This document shows, piece by piece, positions 33,876 to 43,922 of a stretch of DNA of 64,000 nt (position 1 is the stretch's first letter; each line of letters opens with the position of its first letter). Position numbers and translations under genes: made by a program. The notes beneath the pieces are model-generated. The model was not told the DNA's origin and searched no databases. It worked only from the letters and a program-made list of their open reading frames with translations. Source of the DNA: Streptomyces sp. TN58. Its GTDB lineage: Bacteria > Actinomycetota > Actinomycetes > Streptomycetales > Streptomycetaceae. The stretch spans positions 4,346,001 to 4,410,000 of the forward strand of contig NZ_CP018870.1 in assembly GCF_001941845.1 (NCBI RefSeq), written 5' to 3'.

Positions 33876-36479
33876 TTGAGAATAGGTCGTGCGCGCGGGA
33901 CGGCTCTGGCCGCCGCGGTCGGCGTCCTGGCGGTCCTGGGCATCCAGGGCGTCGCCAGCGGCACGGGCGGTTCCGACGAGGGCGCGGTGTCGCCGTACAG
34001 CGCCCGCGCCCGCGAGAAGGGGCCGGTCGCGGGGGAGCTGCACAAGCTCGCCCTCAGGCCCAAGGGCGGGGGAGAGGCCGGCCTCTCCCAGCAGGACACC
34101 GAGCCGTTCGGGCTCCTCGGCGTCTCCTGGACCGACCCCGAGGCCGAGGTGAAGGGCCGGATCGAGGCCCGCACCCGCGACGCCGACAGCGGCAAGTGGT
34201 CGAAGTGGGTCGTGCTGGAGCAGGCCGAGTCCGGCCTCGACGGCAAGCGCCCGGGCCTGCGCGGCGCCACCGAGCCGGTCTGGGTCGGCCCCTCCGACGG
34301 CGCCGAGGTACGGGTCACCGGCGGCGGCACCCTGCCGTCCGGCATGGAGCTGAACCTGGTGGACCCGGGCGCCGGCGCCGCGAAGGCCAAGAAGAAGGGC
34401 GACCTGGGCCTCGGACCGGCCGCCTTCGCCCTCCCCGCGGAGGACCCCGCGCCGACGACGCCGGGACCGGAATCGACCGCGCCGCGGCCCGACGTGGTCT
34501 CGCGCGTGCAGTGGGGTGCCGACGAGTCCCTGAACGACGAGGGCCCGATCTACCTGCCCGGCGGCAGGATCAAGGCGGTCTTCGTCCACCACACCGCCGC
34601 CACCGCCCCGTACGAGTGCTCCGAGTCCGCCGCCATCGTCCGCGGCCTGCACGTCTACCACGTACAGGGCAACGGCTGGCGCGACCTCGGCTACAACTTC
34701 CTCGTCGACAAGTGCGGAACGGTCTTCGAGGGCCGGCAGGGCGGCGTGGACCAGCCCGTCCAGGGCGCCCACACCTACGGCTGGAACGCCGAGTCGACGA
34801 GCGTCTCCGTCCTCGGCGACTACACCGGCGCCGGCGCCTCCGCCGCCGCGCTCGACGCCGTCTCCAAGGTCGCGGCGTACAAGCTGGGCCAGTACGACGG
34901 CGACCTGAACGGCACCACGACCCTGACCGCGGGCGTCGACCAGGCCAACTACTTCGGCAAGAAGTACACCGCCGGCCAGCCGTACGAGTTCAGGTCCCTC
35001 TCGGGACACCGGGACGGCTTCAACACCCAGTGCCCGGGCAACTCGCTCTACCCGCAGCTGGACGCGCTCCGGCAGACCGGCCCCGCCGCCCAGCTGAAGA
35101 TCGCCTCGGTGAACGGGGCGACGGCCGAGCCGGGCGCCACCCTCCCGAGCGGCGCCGCCCTGACGGTCGACTGGACCACCAGCACGGCCACCGGCCGGCT
35201 GGCCAGGTTCGAACTGCTCGTGGACGGCGAGGTCACCGCCGTCACCGACGCGGCGGCCCGCCGGGCGACCGCGGTCGTGACCGACGGCAGGCACGAGGTC
35301 CGGGTCCGTGCGACCGCCGCGAACGGCAAGGTCTCCACGAGCCTCGCGGTCACCGTCGAGGCCGACGTCAAGGGCGCCGAGTTCGTCCCCCTCACCCCCA
35401 AGCGCCTCATGGACACCCGTGAGGGCCTGGGCGTCCGCAGGGGCCCCGTCGGCAGCGGCGAGGTCGTCACCCTGCCGGTGGCCGCAGCCACCGGCGGCAC
35501 GCCCACCGCGGTGGTGCTGAACGTGACGGCGACGAACCCGACGCAGCCCAGCTTCGTGTCGGTGTACCCCAGCGGCACGACCCGCTCCAGCGCCTCGAAC
35601 CTGAACTTCACCCCGGGGAAGACGATCCCCAACCTGGTGGTCGTGCCGGTCGTCAACGGAAGCGTCAGCTTCTACAACAACCAGGGCACCGTCGACCTGA
35701 TCGCCGACATCACCGGCTACTTCACCTCGACCGCCGACGGCGCCACCCACACCAACTTCGGTCCGAAGCGCCTGATGGACACCCGTAGCGGCATCGGCGT
35801 CCCGGCCGGCCCCGTCGGCAGCGGCGGCGTCGTCACCCTGCCCGTGGCGGGCACCGGCGGCATCCCCGCCACCGGCGTCAAGGCCGTCGTGCTGAACGTG
35901 ACGGCGACGAACCCGACGCAGCCGAGCTTCGTGTCGGTGTACCCCAGCGGCACGACCCGCTCCAGCGCGTCGAACCTGAACTTCACCCCGGGCCAGACGA
36001 TCCCCAACCTGGTGGTCGTACCCGTCGTGGACGGCAAGGTCAGCTTCTACAACAACCAGGGCACCGTCGACCTGATCGCCGACATCACCGGCTACTTCTC
36101 GGACGGCGACGCGGGCGCCACGCACGCGAACTTCGGCCCGAAGCGCCTGATGGACACCCGTACGGGTACGGGCGTGCGCCAGGGCCCCGTCACCGGGGGC
36201 AGCGTCGTCACCCTGCCGGTGGCCGGCGTCGGGGGAGTCCCGGCCACCGGGATCAAGGCCGTAGTGCTGAACGTGACCGCGACCAACCCGACCGAGGCGA
36301 GCCACGTGTCGGTCTTCCCGAGCGGCACGACCCGCTCCAGCGCGTCGAACCTGAACTTCACCCCGGGCCTCACGATCCCCAACCTGGTGGTCGTGCCCGT
36401 CGTGGACGGCAAGGTCAGCTTCTACAACAACTCGGGCTCCGTGGATCTCATCGCGGACATCACGGGCTACTTCCGCTAG
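33876..36479 (+). CDS. secreted N-acetylmuramoyl-L-alanine amidase (PGRP) with three C-terminal repeats
   Basis: Cleaves the amide bond between MurNAc and L-Ala in peptidoglycan. 867 residues from TTG 33876, GGGG at 33867-33870. Order: signal peptide (RARGTALAAAVGVLAVLG), a 200-residue N-terminal region, PGRP/amidase_2 domain about residues 205-410 starting SRVQWGADESLN with zinc ligands in VHHTA and SGHRDGFNTQCPG, an Ig-like segment (about 415-500), then three tandem repeats, each starting PKRLMDTR and ending DLIADITGYF. The repeats resemble a domain seen in other secreted Streptomyces proteins. Downstream of, but separately transcribed from, the glycan operon. Confidence 0.88.
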   Translation: MRIGRARGTALAAAVGVLAVLGIQGVASGTGGSDEGAVSPYSARAREKGPVAGELHKLALRPKGGGEAGLSQQDTEPFGLLGVSWTDPEAEVKGRIEARTRDADSGKWSKWVVLEQAESGLDGKRPGLRGATEPVWVGPSDGAEVRVTGGGTLPSGMELNLVDPGAGAAKAKKKGDLGLGPAAFALPAEDPAPTTPGPESTAPRPDVVSRVQWGADESLNDEGPIYLPGGRIKAVFVHHTAATAPYECSESAAIVRGLHVYHVQGNGWRDLGYNFLVDKCGTVFEGRQGGVDQPVQGAHTYGWNAESTSVSVLGDYTGAGASAAALDAVSKVAAYKLGQYDGDLNGTTTLTAGVDQANYFGKKYTAGQPYEFRSLSGHRDGFNTQCPGNSLYPQLDALRQTGPAAQLKIASVNGATAEPGATLPSGAALTVDWTTSTATGRLARFELLVDGEVTAVTDAAARRATAVVTDGRHEVRVRATAANGKVSTSLAVTVEADVKGAEFVPLTPKRLMDTREGLGVRRGPVGSGEVVTLPVAAATGGTPTAVVLNVTATNPTQPSFVSVYPSGTTRSSASNLNFTPGKTIPNLVVVPVVNGSVSFYNNQGTVDLIADITGYFTSTADGATHTNFGPKRLMDTRSGIGVPAGPVGSGGVVTLPVAGTGGIPATGVKAVVLNVTATNPTQPSFVSVYPSGTTRSSASNLNFTPGQTIPNLVVVPVVDGKVSFYNNQGTVDLIADITGYFSDGDAGATHANFGPKRLMDTRTGTGVRQGPVTGGSVVTLPVAGVGGVPATGIKAVVLNVTATNPTEASHVSVFPSGTTRSSASNLNFTPGLTIPNLVVVPVVDGKVSFYNNSGSVDLIADITGYFR
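35397..36476 (+). repeat. three tandem 125-codon repeats in the amidase gene
   Basis: Units begin at PKRLMDTR codons 35397, 35763 and 36138; the internal GTGCTGAACGTGAC landmark recurs at 35514, 35889 and 36264, exactly 375 bp apart. Large parts are nearly identical at the DNA level even at third positions, which suggests recent duplication or gene conversion. Unit 1 is shorter by three codons. Confidence 0.9.
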
Positions 36480-36501
36480 AGAAGAAACGTTTTACGAGGT
36501 G

Positions 36502-36533
36502 AGGGGCCCCACACCACCCGGTGTGGGGCCCTT
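36502..36533 (+). terminator. terminator after the amidase gene
   Basis: GGGCCCCACACC (36504-36515) pairs with GGTGTGGGGCCC (36520-36531) around ACCC; the outer A/T pairs extend it to 36502-36533. It starts 22 nt after the stop. Confidence 0.8.
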
Positions 36534-36567
36534 CGCCCGTCGGGTGGGGAACGGACGAGGACAGGGC

Positions 36568-37689
36568 ATGGGGAAGAACGAGGACAGCACACCGGGCGTC
36601 TCCGACGAGGAGTGGTCCCGTTTCATGGAGCAGGCCGCCCAGGGGGCCGGGGACGCGCCGAAGGAGCCCTCCGCGCGGGCTCGCATGGTGACCGAGCGGC
36701 TGAGGGCGACCCAGGGCCAGGAACCGCCGGGGTGGCGCACCGGCCCCGCACGGCGCGAACCCCGCCGGCTCGGCCGGCTCAAGGCGGCCGCGGCCGTCGC
36801 CGCCATCGCGGCGCTCGCACTCGTCGCCGTACGGCCCGAGCTGGTGATCGACCGCGTCACCGGCAAGGCGCAGGCCCGCGAGGAAGCCGCGAAGGCGGGC
36901 CCGCTGCCCGCCGAGTCCACCCGCCCGACCGCCGCGCCCCCGTCGCTGCCGCCGGACCAGCCGACCCTGAGCGAGCCCTTCCGCGGCTCCCCGGCCCTCC
37001 AGTGGGCGGACGGCGCCGCCGGCATCGAGATCCCCGAGGCCACTGCCGTGAACGGGGTCAGCCGAGAGCTGGTCGCCCAGGGGCTGGAGCGGACGAAGCA
37101 GTTCCTGGTACTCGCCAACCTGGACCCGGCGACGCTCCGAGGGGAGCGCCCCACCGCGGCACTGCAGATGATCGACCCCGGACAACGGCAGATGGTGGAC
37201 CTGCTGGAAGGCGCCCTGGCCCGCCCGGGACGGGACGCGGACCCGCTCCAGGTGTTCACCCGGGCCGACCCGGCGCAGGTGCGCCTCGTCGGCGACGTGG
37301 TCAAGGTGCGCGGCCGGATGACGGTCGAGCCCGGCGAGAGCCCCGGCCAGGTCGACATCATGACCGACTACACCTTCGTCTACCCCCTGGCGCAGGCGAA
37401 GAGCGGCGCCGAGGAGGTCAGCCGCACCATCGTGCGCCGGCAGATGGAGTTCACCTTCGCCGATCCCCGCAAGTGGCGGGTCGAGGCGGGGATGATGCAG
37501 ATAGGGCCCTACACCTACGACATCGCGAACTCCGAGTGCTTCGTCCACGACGGATACCTGCATCCGATGTTCCGGGACGCCCCCGCCGACGGCCCCGTGC
37601 CGTCCGGGCCGCCCAGGGACCCGTACGACCGCAGCCAGGCACTCCAGCAGCACGAGGAGGAGGGCTGCGGGACGGTCTCGCGGACCTGA
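36568..37689 (+). CDS. membrane-anchored protein of unknown function
   Basis: 373 residues from ATG 36568. A cytoplasmic N-terminus with VSDEEWSRFMEQAAQG and KEPSARARMVTERL, a single transmembrane helix (about residues 70-92, LKAAAAVAAIAALALVAV), a Pro-rich linker, and an extracytoplasmic domain with two late Cys. I recall related Streptomyces proteins with the DEEW and KEPSARARMV blocks but know of no function. It lies alone between the amidase and the S10 operon; about 30 nt separate its stop from the GC-rich start of the rpsJ promoter region. Confidence 0.75.
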   Translation: MGKNEDSTPGVSDEEWSRFMEQAAQGAGDAPKEPSARARMVTERLRATQGQEPPGWRTGPARREPRRLGRLKAAAAVAAIAALALVAVRPELVIDRVTGKAQAREEAAKAGPLPAESTRPTAAPPSLPPDQPTLSEPFRGSPALQWADGAAGIEIPEATAVNGVSRELVAQGLERTKQFLVLANLDPATLRGERPTAALQMIDPGQRQMVDLLEGALARPGRDADPLQVFTRADPAQVRLVGDVVKVRGRMTVEPGESPGQVDIMTDYTFVYPLAQAKSGAEEVSRTIVRRQMEFTFADPRKWRVEAGMMQIGPYTYDIANSECFVHDGYLHPMFRDAPADGPVPSGPPRDPYDRSQALQQHEEEGCGTVSRT

Positions 37690-37734
37690 CCCGGCCGGGG
37701 GAGGGGCCCCGCCCCGCGAAGGGTGCGGCGCAGT

Positions 37735-37762
37735 TTGACCACTCAGCGTGGCGGGGTATTCT
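37735..37762 (+). promoter_or_regulatory. S10 operon (rpsJ) promoter
   Basis: TTGACC (37735-37740), 16-nt spacer, TATTCT (37757-37762), an excellent vegetative promoter. It stands about 400 nt before the rpsJ ATG, leaving an unusually long leader. Confidence 0.75.
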
Positions 37763-37769
37763 CTTCGAC

Positions 37770-38164
37770 CCGATTGGCCAGGTACGTGTCTCGTATGGCA
37801 GACTACTCAAGTTGCTCGGCTGAGTGCCGATGCTGCGCGCCTCCCGCCGGGAGGACCGGAAGCGAGTCCCACAGTACTCGTCGTCCTTAATCTGCCTCTC
37901 GGGGCAGCAATGGGGGCGGACGTACGGGAATCTTCTGGGAAGTGTCAGCACGGTGCCCACCAGGCACCCGGTGGGTGTTTCTCCCCCGAACCGCGGTCAT
38001 GGGACCGCACCCCCTTGGACGAGGGAATTTCCGTATGGGAATTTTCTGTGGAGGGAGTGCGACACGCCCGACCGCGTGGGTCGGAGGAGAGGCGGTGGGA
38101 CCCCGTCCCACGGCCGACCGGGAGCCAGAGCGTTTCCACACAGAGACAGGACTACGGAGTAGCC
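37770..38164 (+). promoter_or_regulatory. long rpsJ leader with alternative hairpins
   Basis: No gene is seen in the 37690-38164 gap (475 bp). Within it GGTGCC (37952-37957) can pair with GGCACC (37963-37968), or CCCACC (37956-37961) can pair with GGTGGG (37970-37975) and be followed by TGTTTCT; the two stems exclude each other, like an antiterminator and terminator. A direct repeat GGGAATTT occurs at 38023-38030 and 38037-38044. The shared hairpin motif follows at 38060-38084. Confidence 0.5.
38060..38084 (+). promoter_or_regulatory. conserved leader hairpin, copy 2 (rpsJ leader)
   Basis: CGACACG followed by CCCGACCGCGTGGGTCGG differs from the rpsL-leader copy (20425-20449) at one base of 25. 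The CCGACC/GGTCGG stem is retained. It lies 80 nt before the rpsJ start. Confidence 0.6.
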
Positions 38165-38473
38165 ATGGCGGGACAGAAGATCCGCATCCGGCTCAAGGCC
38201 TACGACCACGAGGTCATCGACTCCTCGGCGAAGAAGATCGTCGAGACGGTGACCCGCACTGGTGCGTCGGTCGCGGGCCCGGTGCCGCTGCCCACTGAGA
38301 AGAACGTGTACTGCGTCATCAAGTCGCCGCACAAGTACAAGGACTCGCGCGAGCACTTCGAGATGCGCACGCACAAGCGCCTGATCGACATCCTCGACCC
38401 GACGCCCAAGACCGTTGACTCGCTGATGCGCCTGGACCTTCCGGCCGGCGTCGACATCGAGATCAAGCTCTGA
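38165..38473 (+). CDS. rpsJ: 30S ribosomal protein S10 (NusE)
   Basis: Head protein of the 30S subunit and, as NusE, partner of NusG/NusB in antitermination. 102 residues; [24 protein letters not shown], the extended loop [14 protein letters not shown], and [21 protein letters not shown]. First gene of the S10 operon, with CGGAG before the ATG and 14 bp to rplC. Confidence 0.98.
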   Translation: MAGQKIRIRLKAYDHEVIDSSAKKIVETVTRTGASVAGPVPLPTEKNVYCVIKSPHKYKDSREHFEMRTHKRLIDILDPTPKTVDSLMRLDLPAGVDIEIKL

Positions 38474-38487
38474 GAGGCGTCGAGAAG

Positions 38488-39132
38488 ATGGCAAAGCAGA
38501 TCAAGGGCGTCCTGGGCGAGAAGCTCGGCATGACCCAGGTCTGGGACGAGAACAACCGTGTCGTCCCGGTGACCGTGGTCAAGGCCGGACCCTGCGTCGT
38601 TACCCAGGTCCGTACGAACGACATCGACGGCTACGAGTCGGTCCAGATCGCCTTCGGCGAGATCGACCCGCGCAAGGTGAACAAGCCCCTCAAGGGCCAC
38701 TTCGCCAAGGCCGACGTGACCCCCCGCCGCCACCTGGTGGAGCTCCGCACCTCCGACGCCAGCGAGTACACGCTCGGCCAGGAGATCACTGCTGAGGTGT
38801 TCGAGTCCGGCGTCAAGGTCGACGTCACGGGCAACAGCAAGGGCAAGGGCTTCGCCGGTGTCATGAAGCGGCACAACTTCCGGGGCCTCGGCGCCGGTCA
38901 CGGTGTGCAGCGCAAGCACCGCTCCCCCGGTTCGATCGGTGGCTGTGCCACCCCTGGGCGTGTCTTCAAGGGCATGCGCATGGCCGGTCGCATGGGTAAC
39001 GAGCGCGTCACCACCCAGAACCTGACCATCCACGCGGTAGACGCGGAGAAGGGTCTGCTCCTCATCAAGGGCGCAGTCCCCGGTCCGAACGGCGGCCTCG
39101 TCCTGGTCCGTACCGCGGCCAAGGGGGCTTGA
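38488..39132 (+). CDS. rplC: 50S ribosomal protein L3
   Basis: Early-assembly 23S rRNA protein reaching the peptidyl transferase centre. 214 residues: [28 protein letters not shown], the loop [28 protein letters not shown] 38488 has GAGAAG before it. Six bases separate its stop from the rplD ATG. Confidence 0.98.
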   Translation: MAKQIKGVLGEKLGMTQVWDENNRVVPVTVVKAGPCVVTQVRTNDIDGYESVQIAFGEIDPRKVNKPLKGHFAKADVTPRRHLVELRTSDASEYTLGQEITAEVFESGVKVDVTGNSKGKGFAGVMKRHNFRGLGAGHGVQRKHRSPGSIGGCATPGRVFKGMRMAGRMGNERVTTQNLTIHAVDAEKGLLLIKGAVPGPNGGLVLVRTAAKGA

Positions 39133-39137
39133 GGTTA

Positions 39138-39788
39138 ATGAGCACCATTGACATCCTTTCGCCGGCAGGCGACAAGGCCGGTACCGTCGAGCTCCCCGCG
39201 GAGATCTTCGACGCGAAGACCAGCGTTCCGCTGATCCACCAGGTCGTCGTCGCACAGCTGGCCGCTGCCCGTCAGGGCACGCACAAGACCAAGACCCGTG
39301 GCGAAGTCCGTGGTGGTGGCAAGAAGCCTTACCGCCAGAAGGGCACCGGCCGCGCCCGTCAGGGTTCGACCCGCGCTCCGCAGTTCGCCGGCGGTGGCGT
39401 CGTCCACGGCCCGCAGCCGCGTGACTACTCGCAGCGGACCCCCAAGAAGATGAAGGTCGCCGCCCTCCGCGGTGCCCTCTCGGACCGCGCGCGTCACTCC
39501 CGCATCCACGTCGTCACCGGCGTGGTCGAGGGTGCCGCCTCCACGAAGGCCGCCAAGACGCTGTTCGGCAAGATCTCGGAGCGCAAGAACCTGCTCCTGG
39601 TCGTCGAGCGCGCCGACGAGGCCGCGTGGCTGTCCGCCCGCAACCTGCCCCAGGTTCACATCCTGGAGCCGGGCCAGCTGAACACGTACGACGTGATCGT
39701 CTCTGACGACGTGGTCTTCACCCAGGCCGCGCTGGAGTCCTTCGTGTCTGGCCCCAAGGCCGACGAGACCGAAGGGAGCGACGCCTGA
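39138..39788 (+). CDS. rplD: 50S ribosomal protein L4
   Basis: Lines the exit tunnel; in enterobacteria it also represses the S10 operon. 216 residues from ATG 39138; a TTG at 39129 is in frame but inside the rplC end. Signatures: [25 protein letters not shown] tunnel loop (about residues 50-80) and [12 protein letters not shown]. Its final base overlaps the rplW start (TGATG). Confidence 0.97.
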   Translation: MSTIDILSPAGDKAGTVELPAEIFDAKTSVPLIHQVVVAQLAAARQGTHKTKTRGEVRGGGKKPYRQKGTGRARQGSTRAPQFAGGGVVHGPQPRDYSQRTPKKMKVAALRGALSDRARHSRIHVVTGVVEGAASTKAAKTLFGKISERKNLLLVVERADEAAWLSARNLPQVHILEPGQLNTYDVIVSDDVVFTQAALESFVSGPKADETEGSDA

Positions 39789-40111
39789 TGTCTGAGGCGA
39801 CCGTTACCAGCAAGACCTTCACCGACCCGCGCGACCTGCTGATCAAGCCGGTCGTCTCGGAGAAGAGCTACGCGCTGCTGGACGAGAACAAGTACACGTT
39901 CATCGTCGCGCCCGGCGCCAACAAGACCCAGATCAAGCAGGCCGTCGAGGCGGTCTTCTCGGTCAAGGTCACCGGGGTCAACACGATCAACCGTCAGGGT
40001 AAGCGCAAGCGCACCAAGACCGGTTTCGGCAAGCGCGCCAACACCAAGCGCGCCATCGTGACCCTTGCCGAGGGCAACCGTATCGACATCTTCGGCGGCC
40101 AGGCCTCCTAA
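39788..40111 (+). CDS. rplW: 50S ribosomal protein L23
   Basis: Tunnel-exit protein that docks trigger factor, SRP and the translocon. 107 residues: [28 protein letters not shown] and the extended loop [13 protein letters not shown]. Overlaps rplD by one base, implying coupling. Confidence 0.97.
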   Translation: MSEATVTSKTFTDPRDLLIKPVVSEKSYALLDENKYTFIVAPGANKTQIKQAVEAVFSVKVTGVNTINRQGKRKRTKTGFGKRANTKRAIVTLAEGNRIDIFGGQAS

Positions 40112-40150
40112 CGGAGGTCTAGTCGTCCGGAATCGGACGAGGACTGAGAA

Positions 40151-40987
40151 ATGGGTATCCGCAAGTACAAGCCGACGACCCCGGGCCGTCGTGGCTCCAG
40201 CGTCGCCGACTTTGTCGAGATCACGCGGTCCACGCCGGAGAAGTCGCTGGTCCGCCCCCTGCACAGCAAGGGCGGCCGTAACAACACCGGTCGTGTGACC
40301 GTTCGCCACCAGGGCGGTGGCCACAAGCGCGCCTACCGCGTGATCGACTTCCGTCGTCACGACAAGGACGGCGTGCCGGCCAAGGTCGCGCACATCGAGT
40401 ACGACCCCAACCGCACCGCGCGCATCGCGCTGCTGCACTACGCCGACGGCGAGAAGCGCTACATCATCGCGCCGCGCGGTCTGCAGCAGGGTGACCGGAT
40501 CGAGAACGGCCCCACGGCCGACATCAAGCCGGGCAACAACCTCGCGCTCCGCAACATCCCGGTCGGTACCACGATCCACGCGATCGAGCTCCGCCCCGGT
40601 GGCGGCGCCAAGTTCGCGCGTTCCGCTGGTGCCTCCGTGCAGCTGCTGGCGAAGGAGGGCGTGATGGCCCACCTTCGTATGCCGTCCGGTGAGATCCGTC
40701 TCGTCGACGCGCGCTGCCGCGCCACGGTCGGCGAGGTCGGCAACGCCGAGCAGTCGAACATCAACTGGGGCAAGGCCGGCCGCATGCGCTGGAAGGGCGT
40801 CCGCCCCTCCGTCCGCGGTGTCGCGATGAACCCGGTTGACCACCCGCACGGTGGTGGTGAGGGCAAGACCAGTGGTGGTCGCCACCCGGTCTCCCCGTGG
40901 GGTCAGAAGGAGGGTCGTACTCGTTCGCCGAAGAAGGCTTCGAACAAGTACATCGTCCGCCGCCGCAAGACGAACAAGAAGCGCTAG
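40151..40987 (+). CDS. rplB: 50S ribosomal protein L2
   Basis: Essential for subunit joining and peptidyl transfer. 278 residues, RNA-binding [41 protein letters not shown] and the C-terminal [22 protein letters not shown] loop with the conserved His. Last residues are a typical basic tail (RRRKTNKKR). Confidence 0.98.
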   Translation: MGIRKYKPTTPGRRGSSVADFVEITRSTPEKSLVRPLHSKGGRNNTGRVTVRHQGGGHKRAYRVIDFRRHDKDGVPAKVAHIEYDPNRTARIALLHYADGEKRYIIAPRGLQQGDRIENGPTADIKPGNNLALRNIPVGTTIHAIELRPGGGAKFARSAGASVQLLAKEGVMAHLRMPSGEIRLVDARCRATVGEVGNAEQSNINWGKAGRMRWKGVRPSVRGVAMNPVDHPHGGGEGKTSGGRHPVSPWGQKEGRTRSPKKASNKYIVRRRKTNKKR

Positions 40988-40999
40988 GAGCGGGTTTAG

Positions 41000-41281
41000 A
41001 TGCCGCGCAGTCTCAAGAAGGGGCCCTTCGTCGACGACCACCTCGTAAAGAAGGTGGACGCCCAGAACGAAGCCGGCACCAAGAACGTCATCAAGACCTG
41101 GTCCCGTCGCTCGATGATCATCCCCAGCATGCTGGGTCACACCATCGCGGTGCACAACGGCAAGACCCACGTCCCGGTGTTCGTCACCGAGTCGATGGTC
41201 GGCCACAAGCTCGGCGAGTTCTCGCCGACTCGCACCTTCCGCGGCCACGTCAAGGACGACCGGAAGTCGAAGCGCCGCTAA
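41000..41281 (+). CDS. rpsS: 30S ribosomal protein S19
   Basis: Head protein forming a complex with S13 at the A-site finger. 93 residues, [58 protein letters not shown] precedes the ATG by nine bases. Confidence 0.98.
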   Translation: MPRSLKKGPFVDDHLVKKVDAQNEAGTKNVIKTWSRRSMIIPSMLGHTIAVHNGKTHVPVFVTESMVGHKLGEFSPTRTFRGHVKDDRKSKRR

Positions 41282-41324
41282 AGGCGGGGTGGTTACGACT
41301 ATGACTTACACCGAAGGGACAACC

Positions 41325-41672
41325 ATGGAAGCCAGGGCCCAGGCGCGGTACATCCGCGTCACGCCCATGAAGGCCCGCCGCGTGGTGGACCTTATCCGTG
41401 GCATGGATGCCACGGAGGCTCAGGCGGTCCTGCGTTTCGCCCCGCAGGCCGCGAGCGTGCCGGTCGGCAAGGTGCTGGACAGCGCCATTGCCAACGCCGC
41501 GCACAACTACAACCACCCGGACGCCTCCACGCTGGTCATCAGCGAGGCGTACGTGGACGAGGGCCCGACCCTGAAGCGGTTCCGTCCGCGCGCCCAGGGC
41601 CGTGCCTACCGGATCCGCAAGCGGACCAGCCACATCACCGTGGTCGTCAGCAGCAAGGAAGGTTCCCGGTAA
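41325..41672 (+). CDS. rplV: 50S ribosomal protein L22
   Basis: Tunnel protein with the extended loop near the macrolide site. 115 residues from ATG 41325, preceded by GAAGGGA; an upstream ATG at 41301 is less well placed. [34 protein letters not shown], and the loop [19 protein letters not shown]. Stop overlaps the rpsC start by one base. Confidence 0.96.
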   Translation: MEARAQARYIRVTPMKARRVVDLIRGMDATEAQAVLRFAPQAASVPVGKVLDSAIANAAHNYNHPDASTLVISEAYVDEGPTLKRFRPRAQGRAYRIRKRTSHITVVVSSKEGSR

Positions 41673-42511
41673 TGGGCCAGAAGGTAAACCCGCACGGGTT
41701 CCGACTCGGCATCACCACGGACTTCAAGTCCCGTTGGTACGCCGACAAGCTGTACAAGGACTACGTCAAGGAAGACGTCGCCATCCGTCGGATGATGACG
41801 TCCGGCATGGAGCGCGCCGGCATCTCGAAGGTTGAGATCGAGCGCACCCGTGACCGCGTGCGTGTGGACATCCACACCGCTCGTCCGGGCATCGTCATCG
41901 GCCGCCGTGGCGCCGAGGCCGACCGCATCCGCGGCGACCTCGAAAAGCTCACGGGCAAGCAGGTCCAGCTGAACATCCTCGAGGTCAAGAACCCCGAGCT
42001 CGACGCTCAGCTGGTTGCCCAGGCCGTTGCCGAGCAGCTCTCCTCCCGCGTCTCCTTCCGTCGTGCCATGCGCAAGAGCATGCAGGGCACCATGAAGGCC
42101 GGCGCCAAGGGCATCAAGATCCAGTGCGGCGGCCGTCTCGGCGGCGCCGAGATGTCCCGCTCCGAGTTCTACCGCGAGGGTCGTGTGCCGCTGCACACGC
42201 TGCGCGCGAACGTGGACTACGGCTTCTTCGAGGCCAAGACCACCTTCGGCCGTATCGGCGTGAAGGTCTGGATCTACAAGGGCGACGTCAAGAACATCGC
42301 CGAGGTTCGCGCCGAGAACGCTGCGGCCCGTGCGGGTAACCGCCCGGCCCGTGGTGCCGGCGCTGGCGACCGTCCCGCCGGCCGTGGTGGCCGTGGTGGC
42401 GAGCGCGGCGGCCGTGGTGGCCGCAAGCCGCAGCAGGCTGCTGGTGCCGAGGCCCCCAAGGCCGACGCTCCCGCCGCCGCTCCGGCTGAGAGCACCGGAA
42501 CGGAGGCCTGA
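41672..42511 (+). CDS. rpsC: 30S ribosomal protein S3
   Basis: Part of the mRNA entry channel and helicase. 279 residues, longer than the E. coli protein because of a Gly/Arg/Ala-rich C-terminal extension (about residues 215-279) with repeated GGRGG motifs. KH domain [18 protein letters not shown] region ([20 protein letters not shown]) and [27 protein letters not shown]. Overlaps rplV. Confidence 0.97.
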   Translation: MGQKVNPHGFRLGITTDFKSRWYADKLYKDYVKEDVAIRRMMTSGMERAGISKVEIERTRDRVRVDIHTARPGIVIGRRGAEADRIRGDLEKLTGKQVQLNILEVKNPELDAQLVAQAVAEQLSSRVSFRRAMRKSMQGTMKAGAKGIKIQCGGRLGGAEMSRSEFYREGRVPLHTLRANVDYGFFEAKTTFGRIGVKVWIYKGDVKNIAEVRAENAAARAGNRPARGAGAGDRPAGRGGRGGERGGRGGRKPQQAAGAEAPKADAPAAAPAESTGTEA

Positions 42512-42516
42512 CCGAC

Positions 42517-42936
42517 ATGCTGATCCCTCGTAGGGTCAAGCACCGCAAGCAGCACCACCCGAAGCGCCGCGGTATGGCCAAGGGCGGTACTGAGGTCTCG
42601 TTCGGCGAGTACGGCATCCAGGCGCTGACCCCGGCGTACGTGACGAACCGCCAGATCGAGGCGGCTCGTATCGCGATGACCCGCCACATCAAGCGTGGCG
42701 GCAAGGTCTGGATCAACATCTACCCGGACCGCCCGCTCACGAAGAAGCCCGCCGAGACCCGCATGGGTTCCGGTAAGGGTTCTCCCGAGTGGTGGATCGC
42801 CAACGTGCACCCGGGCCGGGTCATGTTCGAGCTGTCCTACCCGAACGAGAAGATTGCTCGTGAGGCGCTCACCCGCGCTGCTCACAAGCTTCCGATGAAG
42901 TGCCGGATTGTTCGGCGCGAGGCAGGTGAGTCGTGA
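42517..42936 (+). CDS. rplP: 50S ribosomal protein L16
   Basis: A-site tRNA contact protein at the base of the central protuberance. 139 residues, [39 protein letters not shown], and [19 protein letters not shown]. Overlaps rpmC start. Confidence 0.98.
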   Translation: MLIPRRVKHRKQHHPKRRGMAKGGTEVSFGEYGIQALTPAYVTNRQIEAARIAMTRHIKRGGKVWINIYPDRPLTKKPAETRMGSGKGSPEWWIANVHPGRVMFELSYPNEKIAREALTRAAHKLPMKCRIVRREAGES

Positions 42937-43160
42937 TGGCGACGGGAACCAAGGCGTCCGAGCTGCGTGAGCTCGGCAACGAGGAGCTCGTTGGCAAGCT
43001 GCGCGAGGCCAAGGAGGAGCTGTTCAAGCTCCGCTTCCAGGCGGCCACGGGTCAGCTGGAGAACAACGGCCGGCTCAAGTCCGTCCGTAAGGACATCGCT
43101 CGCATCTACACCCTGATGCACGAGCGTGAGCTCGGTATCGAGACGGTGGAGAGCGCCTGA
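42936..43160 (+). CDS. rpmC: 50S ribosomal protein L29
   Basis: Small helical tunnel-exit protein. 74 residues from ATG 42936, which shares a base with the rplP stop; a GTG three bases earlier is also in frame. [41 protein letters not shown] pattern is clear. Overlaps rpsQ by one base. Confidence 0.97.
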   Translation: MATGTKASELRELGNEELVGKLREAKEELFKLRFQAATGQLENNGRLKSVRKDIARIYTLMHERELGIETVESA

Positions 43161-43441
43161 TGAGCGAGAAGAACGTGACTGAGACGAACGAGCGCGGTTT
43201 CCGCAAGACCCGTGAGGGTCTCGTCGTCAGCGACAAGATGGACAAGACCGTCGTCGTCGCCGTCGAGGACCGCGTCAAGCACGCGCTGTACGGCAAGGTC
43301 ATCCGCCGTACGAACAAGCTCAAGGCGCACGACGAGCAGAACGCTGCCGGCGTCGGCGACCGCGTCCTCATCATGGAGACGCGTCCGCTGTCGGCGAGCA
43401 AGCGCTGGCGCATCGTCGAGATCCTCGAGAAGGCCAAGTAA
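43160..43441 (+). CDS. rpsQ: 30S ribosomal protein S17
   Basis: Primary 16S-binding protein of the body. 93 residues, [27 protein letters not shown] and [21 protein letters not shown]. Last gene before a 110-bp gap with a hairpin. Confidence 0.97.
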   Translation: MSEKNVTETNERGFRKTREGLVVSDKMDKTVVVAVEDRVKHALYGKVIRRTNKLKAHDEQNAAGVGDRVLIMETRPLSASKRWRIVEILEKAK

Positions 43442-43483
43442 TCAAGTCCGGGGGGTTTCCCCCGGATTCGTTCCGCCAGGCTC

Positions 43484-43522
43484 GGTGGGGGCCACCGCTC
43501 TTCGGAGTGTGAGGCCCCCGCC
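43484..43522 (+). other. hairpin between rpsQ and rplN
   Basis: GGTGGGGGCC (43484-43493) pairs with GGCCCCCGCC (43513-43522), one T-G wobble, around a 19-nt loop with a small inner stem. No T-tract. It sits at the S10/spc operon boundary and may attenuate or be an RNA-processing site; no clear new promoter was found. Confidence 0.45.
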
Positions 43523-43551
43523 GGGAACCGGCAGACAAACAGGAGATAGAC

Positions 43552-43920
43552 GTGATCCAGCAGGAGTCGCGACTGCGTGTCGCCGACAACACTGGTGCCA
43601 AGGAGATCCTTTGCATCCGTGTTCTCGGTGGCTCCGGTCGCCGCTACGCGGGCATCGGTGACGTCATCGTCGCCACCGTCAAGGACGCGATCCCCGGTGG
43701 CAACGTGAAGAAGGGTGACGTCGTCAAGGCGGTCATCGTTCGCACCGTCAAGGAGCGCCGCCGCCAGGACGGCTCGTACATCCGCTTCGACGAGAACGCC
43801 GCCGTCATTCTGAAGAACGACGGCGACCCTCGCGGCACCCGTATCTTCGGCCCCGTCGGCCGTGAGCTGCGCGAGAAGAAGTTCATGAAGATCATCTCGC
43901 TCGCGCCGGAGGTGCTGTAA
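43552..43920 (+). CDS. rplN: 50S ribosomal protein L14
   Basis: Intersubunit-bridge protein. 122 residues from GTG 43552 with AGGAG upstream: [64 protein letters not shown]. Confidence 0.98.
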   Translation: MIQQESRLRVADNTGAKEILCIRVLGGSGRRYAGIGDVIVATVKDAIPGGNVKKGDVVKAVIVRTVKERRRQDGSYIRFDENAAVILKNDGDPRGTRIFGPVGRELREKKFMKIISLAPEVL

Positions 43921-43922
43921 GC

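Noticed and set aside
38128-38164. Second promoter directly before rpsJ
   Set aside because: No acceptable -35/-10 pair in the last 120 nt before the ATG.
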